Part shown: positions 56,714 to 64,000 of the stretch, piece by piece
Numbering within the stretch: position 1 is the first letter of the stretch
Layout of the letters: each line of letters begins with the position of its first letter
From: CAIWHR01 sp963708855
Lineage (GTDB): Bacteria; Pseudomonadota; Gammaproteobacteria; Burkholderiales; Casimicrobiaceae
Length of the DNA: 64,000 bases
Assembly: GCA_963708855.1 (NCBI GenBank)
Contig: CAVPUM010000008.1
Coordinates: forward strand, 1 to 64,000
Direction: 5' to 3'
Translations under genes and position numbers: made by a program
Notes under the pieces: model-generated
Seen by the model: only the letters and a program-made list of their open reading frames with translations
The model's database searches: none
Told to the model about the DNA's origin: nothing

Positions 56714-58310
56714 ATGCTCGCGGTTCCGGCGCTGGCGGCGATCGCCGTCTACCTGCCGGCGCTGCCCGGCGGATTCCTCTCCGACGATTACAGCCTGCTC
56801 CACACGTTCCACGGCGCCGACGCGCGGGAGGTCGCGGCGCGCGTGGGCAAGACCTTCGTCGCGGGGGTCGGGCCGCCGTCGAACCAGTACCGGCCGCTGA
56901 CGATGGCGTCGTTCGCGCTCAACGCGTATTTCTCGGGCGCGGATGCCGCCGCGTGGCGCCTCGTCAACGTGCTGCTGCACGGGGCCAACGCGGCGCTGGT
57001 CGCGCTGCTCGCGTGGCAACTCGCAGGAGCGGCGGCGCGTGGCGCGCGGTCGGCGGCGCTCGCGGCGGGACTGGCGTTCGCGTGGTTCGCGCCGAGCGCC
57101 GAGGCCGTCGCCTGGATCGCCGCGCGTTTCGACGGGATGTCGCTCTTCTGGACGCTCGTCGCTGCCTGCACGTTCCTGGCGAGCGACGGGTGGCGCGATC
57201 GGTACAGTCTCGCGAGCCTCGGGGCCACGGTGCTCGCTTTCATGAGCAAGGAGTCGGCGGCGATCGCGCCGGTGCTCATCGTCGCGCTGGCCTGGGTCAA
57301 GCGGCCCGAGGACGAGGGCCTGCTGCGCGGGACCGTGCGCGCGCTGGTTCGCGCGCTGCCCTGGATTGCGAGTCGCGGGCGCGTATTTCGTGTTCCGCGC
57401 GTCGATCTTCGGCGACCCGTTCCGGTTCTATCCCGGAACCTCGCCGGGGCTGGCGCTGCTGTCCGGGAAGTGGCTTGCCGCATTGCCCGCGAGCCGCGAC
57501 TGGTGGCCGCTGGCGCTCCCGGAGTCGGGTCCGCGCACGGCCTTCGCCTACGCCAGTCTGCTGCTCGGCATCGCCGCCGTATCCGCGAGCCTGCGCGACC
57601 GGGGAGAGCGCCGTGTGCTCGTCGCTCTCGTGCTGACGTTCCTCGCGGCGCTGGCCATGCTGTTTTCGCATACGGGCTGGTCGCTCACCGGCGAGGGCGG
57701 CCGCGTGCTCTACGCCATCGCGGCGATCGCTGCGCTTGCCGTGGCGATACCGCTGCGCACGCCCGATCGCCGGTTGCGGATCGCCGCGTGGATCGTCGCC
57801 GTCGTGCTGCTGGCGAGTGGTTTTTTGCTGACGCAGGCGGCCGTCGAGCGCCGGGCGCAGGCGGGCGCCGAGGTGCGCGCGCTGATCGCCGCGCTGGCGC
57901 AAGACCGCCGATGCGGTGCCCGCCGGTTCCTACGCGTTCGTCATCGTGCCCGATCACCTCGGTTCGATCCCGTTCGCGCGCAACGCGCAGGGCGGCCTGA
58001 TGCTGCCGCCGGTGCAGCCCCGTTCGCTGTCGCAGCAGCTGATCGTCCAGCTCGCCGACGATCTGCCGGCGTGGCCGGCCCAGCTCGAGAAGAACATCGT
58101 CGGCCGGCTGAAGGCCGAGCCGGTCGGGACGTGGCCGCCGATCGGGAGGCTCCGGGGCGCGGTTGCCGCCCGCCGTGCCTGACCGCTTCTTCTGCTGGAG
58201 TCCGCGCGACCGTGCGCTGGTCGCGCTGTCGCTGGTATTCGCAGCCGGGCTTCGGCGACTGGAACGACGTGTGGGCCCGCGCGCTGGATGCCGCCGGCTG
58301 CCGCGCATGA
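56714..58310 (+). CDS. Multi-spanning membrane protein, GT-C glycosyltransferase-like, frameshifted
   Basis: About 532 residues with roughly ten hydrophobic helices. The N-terminus LPALPGGFLSDDYSLLHTFHG carries the conserved acidic pair after helix 1 seen in GT-C glycosyltransferases (Dol-P-Man or ArnT-like), followed by NQYRPLTMASFALNAYFSG and LVNVLLHGANAALVALLAW, and GTWPPI... in a C-terminal soluble part ending GDWNDVWARALDAAG. Frame changes near 57375, 57903, 58170 and 58230. Its stop overlaps the next ATG (ATGA at 58307). It would transfer a lipid-linked sugar on the outer face of the membrane; the exact role is unknown. Confidence 0.72.
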
Positions 58311-59416
58311 TTGCCCTCAACGACCTGGCGCGCCACCACGCGCCGCTGCGCGCCGAGCTCGACGCGGCGATCGCGCGCGTCCAGGATCGCGGCTGGTACA
58401 TCCTCGGGCCCGAGGTCGAGGCCTTCGAGCGCGAGTTCGCCGCCTACTGCGGCTCCGGCGAGTGCGTCGCGCGTCGGCAACGGCACCGATGCGCTCGAGC
58501 TCTCGCTGCGCGCGCTCGCGATCGGCCCGGGCGACGAGGTGGTGACCACGGCGAACGCCGGGATGTATGCGACGACGGCGATCCGCGCCTCCGGGGCGGT
58601 GCCTGCCTATGTCGAGATCGACGAAGCGACGCTGCTGATGGACCCGCAGGCGCTCGCGGCCGGCCTCGGCGCGCGGACGCGCGCGGTCATCGTGACGCAT
58701 CTGTACGGACGCCTCGCCGACGTGCGAGCCATCGTGCGCATCGCGGGCGAGCGGGGCGTCGCCGTGATCGAGGATTGCGCGCAGGCGCACGGCGCGCGGA
58801 CGGTCGGCGCCATGGCGGGGACCCGCGGCTCCGCTCGGCTGCTTCAGCTTCTACCCGACGAAGAATCTCGGCGCGCTGGGCGACGCCGGCGCTGTCGTCA
58901 CCGCCGACCGGGAGCTCGCGGCGAAATTGCGCGCGCTGCGGACCTACGGCTGGGGCGCGAAGTACCATTGCGCGATGGAAGGCGGGAATGAACTCGCGGA
59001 TGGACGAGCTGCAGGCGGCGGTGCTGCGGGTCAAGCTCCCGCGCCTGGACGGATGGAATCGCCGGCGGCGCGACATCGCGGCACGTTACGGCCGGACGAT
59101 CACCCACCCCGGCATCGTGCTGCCGCCGCCGGCGATCGCCGAGAGCGACGTCGCGCACCTGTTCGTGGTTCGCACCGGCCAGCGGGCCTCGCTGCGCGCG
59201 CACCTCGCGGCGGCGGGTGTGGCGACCGACATCCACTATCCGGTCCCCGATCACCGGCAGCCGGGTGCCGGGGTCGCGCCGCCGCAGGGGCTGCCCGCTC
59301 ACGGAGCGGGCCTGCGCCGAGGTCCTGAGCCTGCCGTGCTACCCTGAGCTCACCGACGCCGAGGTCGATGCCGCGCGACGGCATGCAACCAATGGCGACC
59401 CGTTACTCGCTCGTAG
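58307..59416 (+). CDS. DegT/DnrJ/EryC1 sugar aminotransferase, frameshifted
   Basis: PLP-dependent aminotransferase of about 370 residues making 3-amino-deoxy nucleotide sugars. It starts IALNDLARHHAPLRAELDAAI and shows RVQDRGWYILGPEVEAFE, VGNGTDALELSLRALAIGPGDEVV, VIVTHLYGR, AVIEDCAQAHGA, FSFYPTKNLGALGDAGAVV (PLP Lys) and MNSRMDELQAAVLRVKLP. Frame changes near 58472, 58833, 58983, 59300 and 59372. The end at 59416 is reconstructed and overlaps the next gene. Together with the FdtA/FdtC-like fusion downstream it fits synthesis of a 3-acetamido-3,6-dideoxyhexose (FdtB or QdtB-like). Confidence 0.87.
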
Positions 59417-60370
59417 TCCCGGTCTACCGCAACGAGGAGACGATTCCCGATCTCCTCGCCGCGCTGTCGGGCATCGACCGCGAACTCGGCGGCGCGCCTC
59501 GAGGTGGTCTTCGTCATCGACGGCAGCCCGGACCGTTCGCTCGCCTTGCTGGTCGATGCGCTGCCGCGAACGGGCCTTACCGCGCAGGTGCTCGAGATGT
59601 CGCGCAACTTCGGCGCGTTCGCGGCGATTCGCGCCGGCCTGATCGAGGCGACGGGCCCGCACTTCGCGGTCATGGCGGCGGACCTGCAGGAGCCGCCGGA
59701 ACTCGCGGTCGAGTTCTTCCGCCGGCTGGAGCAGGATGCCTGCGACGTCGTCTGCGGTGTGCGCGCGGGGCGCGACGATCCGTTGCGGTCGCGGCTCGCC
59801 TCGGCGCTGTTCTGGGCGGCCTATCGCCGGCTGGTGCAGCCCGAGATGCCGCCGGGCGGCGTCGACGTGTTCGGCTGCAACGTCCGGGCGCGCGACGCGC
59901 TGGTCGCCTTGACCGAGGCGCATTCGAGCCTGATCGGTCAGCTGCTCTGGATCGGCATGCGGCGCGACGAGGTCCCCTATCGCCGTCGCGCGCGACAACG
60001 CGGACGAGCGCGTGGACGCTGCGCAAGAAGCTCGCGTACCTGTTCGACAGCAGCCTCGCCTTTTCCGACCTGCCGATCCGGCTCCTGTTCGGCGTCGGCA
60101 TGCTCGCGCTCGCCGTGGCCGTCGTCTACGGCACGATCGTGCTCGCCGCCCGCCTGACGGGCCTGATCGCCGAGCCGGGTTACGCGGCCGACGGTGCTCC
60201 TGATCTCCGGCTTCGGCGCGCTGAACGCGCTCGGGCTGGCCGTGGTCGGCGCGTATGCGTGGCGCGCGTTCGAGAACACCAAGGGCCGTCCGTCTGGCGA
60301 TCGTGCAGCGGCGGACCACGTTCGGCGCGGGCGAGTGGCGGGTGCCGCAAGCGTGGGGGTACGCCAATGA
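59392..60370 (+). CDS. Family 2 glycosyltransferase (polyprenyl-phosphate type), frameshifted
   Basis: GT2 enzyme of about 326 residues with two C-terminal membrane helices. N-terminal YSLVVPVYRNEETIPDLLAAL, then FVIDGSPDRSLALL (first acidic site), SRNFGAFAAIRAGL, HFAVMAADLQEPPEL (D-x-D-like ADLQEPPE) and GGVDVFGCNVRARDAL, then RKKLAYLFDSSLAFSDLPIRLLF leading into the helices and the tail YAWRAFENTKGRP. Shifts near 59495, 59990, 60195 and 60290; the stop at 60368-60370 is inferred from the ATGA overlap with the next gene. Such enzymes load a sugar on undecaprenyl phosphate, fitting the GtrA-like flippase and GT-C protein nearby. Confidence 0.85.
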
Positions 60371-61296
60371 CGGTTTTCAAGCACCCGCAGGCGATCTGCG
60401 AGACGAAGAACGTCGGTCCGCGGACGCGCATCTGGGCGTTCGCGCACGTGCTGCCCGGCGCGCGCATCGGCGCGGACTGCAACATCTGCGACCACACGTT
60501 CATCGAGAACGACGTCACCGTCGGCGATCGGGTCACGGTGAAGTGCGGCGTCCAGCTCTGGGACGGCGCGCGGATCGAGGACGACGTCTTCATCGGCCCC
60601 AACGCGACGTTCTCGAACGACCGCTTCCCGCGCAGCAAGCGACGGCCGAAGCGCGTTTCTGCCGACCATCGTGATGGAGGGGGCGTCGATCGGGGCCAAC
60701 GCGACCATACTGCCGGGCATCACCATCGGCCGCGGCGCGATGGTGGGCGCCGGCGCGGTGGTCATCGCCTCGGTGCCGCCGTACGCGGTCGTCGCCGGCA
60801 ATCCGGCGCGGATCGTGAGCTACTGCGACGCCGGTCCGGCCGCGGCGGAGCCGGCGACCCGCACCGAGGCCGCGCGCGTCGGGAAGAGCAGGGTGCGCGG
60901 CGTCTTCGTCGAGCGACTCGCCGCGGTCGAGGACCTGCGCGGCAAGCTGGTGGCGGGCGAGATCGACGCGTTCCTGCCGTTCAAGGTGAAGCGCTTCTTC
61001 ATGGTCCACGGCGTGCCGGGACGCGAGGTGCGCGGCCAGCACGCGCACCGCAGGTGCCACCAGTTCCTCGTGTGCGTGCGCGGCAGCTGCCGGGTGATCG
61101 CCGACGACGGGCAGCAACCGGCAGGAGTTCCTGCTCGACGGACCCGGCGATCGGCGTCTACCTGCCGCCGAGGACCTGGGGCGTCCAGTACGACTACAGC
61201 CCGGACGCCGCATTGCTCGTCTTCGCGTCGCACGCCTACGACGCGCGCGACTACGTCCGGGACTACGAGGCGTTCCTGCAGCTCGTCCGGCGCTGA
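60367..61296 (+). CDS. Fusion: left-handed beta-helix acetyltransferase + FdtA/WxcM-type sugar ketoisomerase, frameshifted
   Basis: About 309 residues in two domains. Residues 1-150 are hexapeptide repeats: ICETKNVGPRTRIWAFAHVLPG, CNICDHTFIENDVTVGDRVTV, FIGPNATFSNDRFPRSK, then after a shift near 60655 GASIGANATILPGITIGRGAMVGAGAVV-type coils. Residues 175-309 are a WxcM/FdtA cupin: KRFFMVHGVPGREVRGQHAH, CHQFLVCVRGSCRVI, IGVYLPPRTWGVQYDYSPDA and YDARDYVRDYEAFLQLV; a second shift lies near 61125. FdtA isomerises dTDP-4-keto-6-deoxyglucose and the acetyltransferase caps the amino sugar after DegT action, so three steps are carried by two adjacent genes. Confidence 0.88.
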   Translation: MTVFKHPQAICETKNVGPRTRIWAFAHVLPGARIGADCNICDHTFIENDVTVGDRVTVKCGVQLWDGARIEDDVFIGPNATFSNDRFPRSKRRPKRVSADHRDGGGVDRGQRDHTAGHHHRPRRDGGRRRGGHRLGAAVRGRRRQSGADRELLRRRSGRGGAGDPHRGRARREEQGARRLRRATRRGRGPARQAGGGRDRRVPAVQGEALLHGPRRAGTRGARPARAPQVPPVPRVRARQLPGDRRRRAATGRSSCSTDPAIGVYLPPRTWGVQYDYSPDAALLVFASHAYDARDYVRDYEAFLQLVRR

Positions 61297-61322
61297 GCGC
61301 CCGCGCGTCCGCGCGCGTCATC

Positions 61323-61691
61323 GTGCAGTTCGCCCGCTTTGTCTTCGTCGGCGCCGCCAACACGGCGGGCAGCTACGTCGGTCTATCTGCTCCTGCTGGG
61401 CGTCGTCGACTACCGCGTCGCCTACACGATCGCGTACATCGCCGGCCTCGTCGGCGGCTACCTCGCGCACGCGCGCTTCGTGTTCGGCGCGCGGCCGGGG
61501 CGCGCTCGGCGGCGGGATACCTCGCGACCTATGGCGCGATGTACCTCGCGTCGCTGCTCGTGCTCTACGTCGCGGTCGACCGCCTGTCGGTGCCGAAGGC
61601 GCTCGGCATGCTCGCGGCGCTCGCGTTCACGGTGCCGGCGTCCTTCGTCCTGCTGCGGCGGGGCTTTCGTCGGACCATCGCCCGCCGATAG
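61323..61691 (+). CDS. GtrA-family membrane protein, frameshifted
   Basis: A small four-helix membrane protein of about 122 residues: QFARFVFVGAANTAGSYV, then in neighbouring frames YLLLLGVVDYRVAYTIAYIAGLVGGYLAHARFVFG and AAGYLATYGAMYLASLLVLYVAVDRL, ending FVLLRRGFRRTIARR. GtrA proteins are thought to flip polyprenyl-linked sugars across the inner membrane. GTG 61323 is the best start visible. Shifts near 61380 and 61502. It ends the glycan gene group and is convergent with the following dehydrogenase gene, 46 bases apart. Confidence 0.82.
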   Translation: MQFARFVFVGAANTAGSYVGLSAPAGRRRLPRRLHDRVHRRPRRRLPRARALRVRRAAGARSAAGYLATYGAMYLASLLVLYVAVDRLSVPKALGMLAALAFTVPASFVLLRRGFRRTIARR

Positions 61692-61737
61692 GCGAGGCGG
61701 ACCGGAACTGACCGGGGCCGGAGCGCGCGCGCCCGAT

Positions 61738-62712
61738 TCACGCCGGCCGGGCGAGGCGCACGACGATCTTGCCGCGCCCGTGGCCCGTTTCCATCGCGCG
61801 CTGCGCGTCCGCGACGTCCTCGAGCGCGATCGCGCGCTCGATGTGCGGCGTGCAGCGCGCCCTCCTGCGCGAGCGCCGCGAGCCGCTCCCAGCGCGCGGA
61901 TCCGCCGGCCAGCACGATCGCGACCGCGCGCTGGCGGGAGCTGACCCGCGCGAGCAATGCGCTCACCGCCGTGCCCGCGGCGGCGGCCGCATCGCCGCCG
62001 GTGTTGAGGTAGCAGCCGGCAGCGGTGAGCACGCGCACGCGCCGCGGTGAACGACGACGCGCAGGCGGCGTCGAACACGACGTCGAACCGGTCGTCGCGC
62101 CGCGTGAAATCGTCGCGCGCATAGTCGACGACCTCATCGGCGCCCAGACCGCGGACGAAATCGGCGTTGGCGGCGCCGCAGACGCCGACGACGTGCGCGC
62201 CGACGTGCTTCGCGATCTGCACGGCGAAGTGCCCGACGCCGCCCGCGGCGCCGGTGATCAGGATGCGCTGGCCTGCGCCGAGGCGCGCCTCGTCCACGAC
62301 CGCCTGCAGCGCCGTTCCCGCCGCGATCGGCAGCGCGGCGGCCTGATCGAAGCCGAGCTCCGTCCGGCATCGTCGCCAGCCGATCCACGCCCGCGACGAT
62401 GTACTCGGCCAGCGCGCCGTCGCGCCCGAAAGGCAGCAGCGAGCCGAACACGCGCTCGCCGACGTAGTGCGACCGCGCGCCGGCGCCCACGCCGACGATC
62501 TCGCCCGCGAAATCGCAGCCGAGAGTGCGCGGCGGCCGGCGGAACATCGGCAGCCAGCGCAGATGACCGGCGCGTATCTTCCAGTCGAGCGGATTGAGGC
62601 TCGCCGCATGGACGCGCACCTTGACTTCGCCGGCTTGCGGCACCGGCTCGGGCACGTCGACGACGTGCAGGACCTCCGGCGGGCCGAAGCGGTCGTAGCG
62701 AAGCGCGCGCAT
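61738..62712 (-). CDS. Zinc-independent MDR (quinone oxidoreductase-like) dehydrogenase, frameshifted
   Basis: A medium-chain reductase of about 324 residues. It starts MRALRYDRFGPPEVLHVVDV, the quinone-oxidoreductase signature, with VHAASLNPLDWKIRAG and LGCDFAGEIVGVG, then after a shift DQAAALPIAAGTALQAV and the NADPH motif ILITGAAGGVGHFAVQIAKHVGAHVVG-type, FDVVFDAA and a C-terminal ETGHGRGKIVVRL. The zinc ligands of alcohol dehydrogenases are absent. Frame changes near 62365, 62032 and 61848. Probable substrate: quinones or enones; unrelated to the glycan group by orientation. Confidence 0.88.
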
Positions 62713-62721
62713 CGAGACGGA

Positions 62722-63097
62722 TCAGTGGAGGTCGAGCGCGTGCCGGCGCAGGTCCGCGAGCGGAATCACGGCGAGCGTCTCCTCGTGCGTCGCCGCCAGG
62801 ATCACCGGTGGCGCGACACCCGCCTCGAAGGCCTGACGCCAGGTCGCGGCGCACACGCACCAGCGATCGCCGGGAACGAGGCCGGGAAAGCCGAACTCCG
62901 GCACGGGCGTGATCAGGTCGTTGCCCTGCGTGCGCGCAAAGGCGAGAAATTCGGCCGTCACCTGCGCGCAGACGACGTGCAGGCCGACGATCCTCCGGGC
63001 CCGTATTGCAGCAACCGTCGCGATAGAAGCCGGTGCGCGGGGAGGTCGAGCACGGGGCGAGCGTGCCGCCGAGCACGTTCTTGTCGTCAGCGGGCAT
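62722..63097 (-). CDS. DUF2237 family protein, one frameshift
   Basis: A protein of about 124 residues matching DUF2237. ATG 63097 gives KNVLGGTLAPCS, then GFYRDGCCNTGPED with the conserved Cys pair, and after a frame change near 63000 VGLHVVCAQVTAEFLAFARTQGNDLITPVPEFGFPGLVPGDRWCVCAATW, abbreviated here as motifs VCAQVT, GNDLITP, GFPGL and GDRWCVCAA, ending HEETLAVIPLADLRRHALDLH. The regularly spaced Cys residues suggest metal binding. Function unknown. It lies 9 bases upstream of the dehydrogenase gene and is likely co-transcribed. Confidence 0.86.
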
Positions 63098-63334
63098 CGG
63101 AGGTCGGGGCCGGACAGGCGGATTGCGTTCATCCGGTCATGATAACGCGCGCGGCCGCGCGGCAGGACCGGATCCCGGTTCGCCGGCGGCGCTCGAGCGA
63201 GGATTGACGACTCCAGGTCGGCTGCTGCAGCGAGAACCACGGCGATTTGTCGAAACCGGGCAATCGCTCCACAATGGCGACCGTTTCGGGACGCGCCGGC
63301 GACCGGCGCTGCCCGATTTCCGACGAGGAGCGGC
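63098..63334. promoter_or_regulatory. Divergent intergenic region, DUF2237 gene / homogentisate dioxygenase-like gene
   Basis: 237 bases separate the two divergent starts and should contain both promoters. The only notable features are a GC palindrome around CGCGCGGCCGCGCG (63147-63160) and a GACGAGGAG ribosome site for the right-hand gene. No operator or promoter hexamers are convincing. Confidence 0.3.
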
Positions 63335-64000
63335 ATGAAGCACTACATCCGTTTTCCGCGCGCCGACGGCACGCACAGCCGCCAGGCGCACGCCGACCTG
63401 CCGGCCGGCACGTTCGAGCGCGAGATGGGCAAGGAGGGCTTCTTCGGCCCGGCCGCGCATTTCCATCACCGGCATCCGCCGACGGCGTGGGTGCGGTTCT
63501 CGGGCGCGCTCAATCCGCACGCCTACGATCTCAACAGGCTGCCGGAGGCGGGCGATTCGCCGTGGGACGCGACGCCGTTCATGCACAACGGCGACGTGAA
63601 GATCCGCCACTGGAAGACGAGCCGGGCGATGGATCACCTCGTCCGCAACCAGGACGGCGACGAGCTGCTGTTCGTCCACGACGGCGCCGGCGAGTTCTTC
63701 TGCGACTGGGGCCGCCTCGCCTACCGCGACGGCGACTACATCGTGATCCCGCGCGGCGGGATGTGGCGCATCGCGCCGTCGGCGCCGACGACGATGCTGC
63801 TGATCGAATGCACCGAGGGCACGTACACGCTGCCCGAGAAGGGGATCCTCGGTCCGCACGCGATCTTCGATCCGGCGATCCTCGACGTGCCGGCGATGGA
63901 CGCCGCGTTCCGCGCGCAGCAGACCGACGACCCGTGGCGGGTCGTGGTCAAGCGCGTCGGCAAGCTGTCGACGATCGAGTACCCGTTCAATCCGCTGGAT
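63335..64000 (+). CDS. Homogentisate 1,2-dioxygenase family protein (3' end outside window)
   Basis: The first 222 residues of a cupin-fold dioxygenase of the homogentisate dioxygenase family. ATG 63335 follows GAGGAG. Visible are GKEGFFGPAAHFHHRHPPTAW, the HGD-type MHNGDVKIRHWKTSRAMDHLVRNQDGDELLFVHDG region (in parts: MHNGDVKIRHW, RNQDGDELLFVH), DYIVIPRGGMWRI and LLIECTEG. The iron ligands lie further on, outside the window. It could open homogentisate, or a related ring made by the MhpA-like hydroxylase at 39 kb, but the two loci are 23 kb apart. The reading frame is open at base 64000. Confidence 0.88.
   Translation, partial: MKHYIRFPRADGTHSRQAHADLPAGTFEREMGKEGFFGPAAHFHHRHPPTAWVRFSGALNPHAYDLNRLPEAGDSPWDATPFMHNGDVKIRHWKTSRAMDHLVRNQDGDELLFVHDGAGEFFCDWGRLAYRDGDYIVIPRGGMWRIAPSAPTTMLLIECTEGTYTLPEKGILGPHAIFDPAILDVPAMDAAFRAQQTDDPWRVVVKRVGKLSTIEYPFNPLD

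Noticed and set aside
59368..61296. Apparent GT2-acetyltransferase-cupin giant protein
   Set aside because: The join is produced by frameshifts in the GT2 gene; the acetyltransferase has its own ATG at 60367 in a normal ATGA overlap.

Overview
The window is about 64 kb of GC-rich DNA. Its gene content points to a betaproteobacterium, probably Burkholderiales-like: Bug/TctC binding protein, red-type (form IC) RuBisCO with CbbX, PaaN instead of PaaZ, and complete protocatechuate 4,5-cleavage genes. This is inferred from protein families only; there is no rRNA or tRNA gene to place it. It reads as the chromosome of a metabolically versatile degrader of aromatic compounds that can also run the Calvin cycle.

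Layout. 1-2.7 kb: end of a peptide-type ABC importer and an M19 dipeptidase. 2.7-5.6 kb: TctC receptor divergent from an AtuA-family/DUF4387 pair. 5.7-7.2 kb: membrane class III adenylate cyclase. 7.25-22.05 kb, all minus strand: a 15-kb catabolic array (read 22 to 7 kb) ligU-ligK-DUF1932 oxidoreductase-ligI-ligA-ligB-ligC-second ligA/ligB pair-ligJ-livKHMGF-hemerythrin-pobA, with a divergent LysR regulator. Together these would import an aromatic acid, hydroxylate 4-hydroxybenzoate to protocatechuate, open the ring, and carry it through PDC and oxalomesaconate to pyruvate and oxaloacetate. 23.2-25.1 kb: MetE-like protein and Sel1 protein.

25.1-37.9 kb: phenylacetyl-CoA pathway, paaX (minus) and paaABCDE-paaN-paaG-paaH-paaI-paaK-paaJ plus a hotdog thioesterase (plus). 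38-41.9 kb: MBL-fold protein, FAD aromatic hydroxylase, DUF2783 and an HSL-type hydrolase. 42-46.4 kb: ABC/FtsX/HlyD exporter. 46.5-48.7 kb: nitrous-oxide-stimulated-promoter family protein, a small DUF2934-like protein, cbpA and cbpM. 48.8-53.7 kb (minus): Calvin-cycle operon cbbL-cbbS-cbbX-cbbF-cbbP with divergent cbbR and an AT-rich palindromic operator. 54.9-56.7 kb: Tat-type caspase-fold protein. 56.7-61.7 kb: envelope-glycan genes (GT-C-like membrane protein, DegT aminotransferase, GT2, acetyltransferase/FdtA fusion, GtrA). 61.7-64 kb: quinone-oxidoreductase-like MDR protein, DUF2237 protein, and the start of a homogentisate dioxygenase family gene.

A striking property is dozens of single-base frameshifts, dense in 25-41 kb and 47-63 kb and nearly absent in 1-7 kb and 9.9-25 kb. 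They interrupt otherwise perfectly conserved proteins, almost always by one extra base, usually a G next to C or a C next to G. I read them as sequencing or assembly errors, not pseudogenes, and give full reconstructed gene spans.
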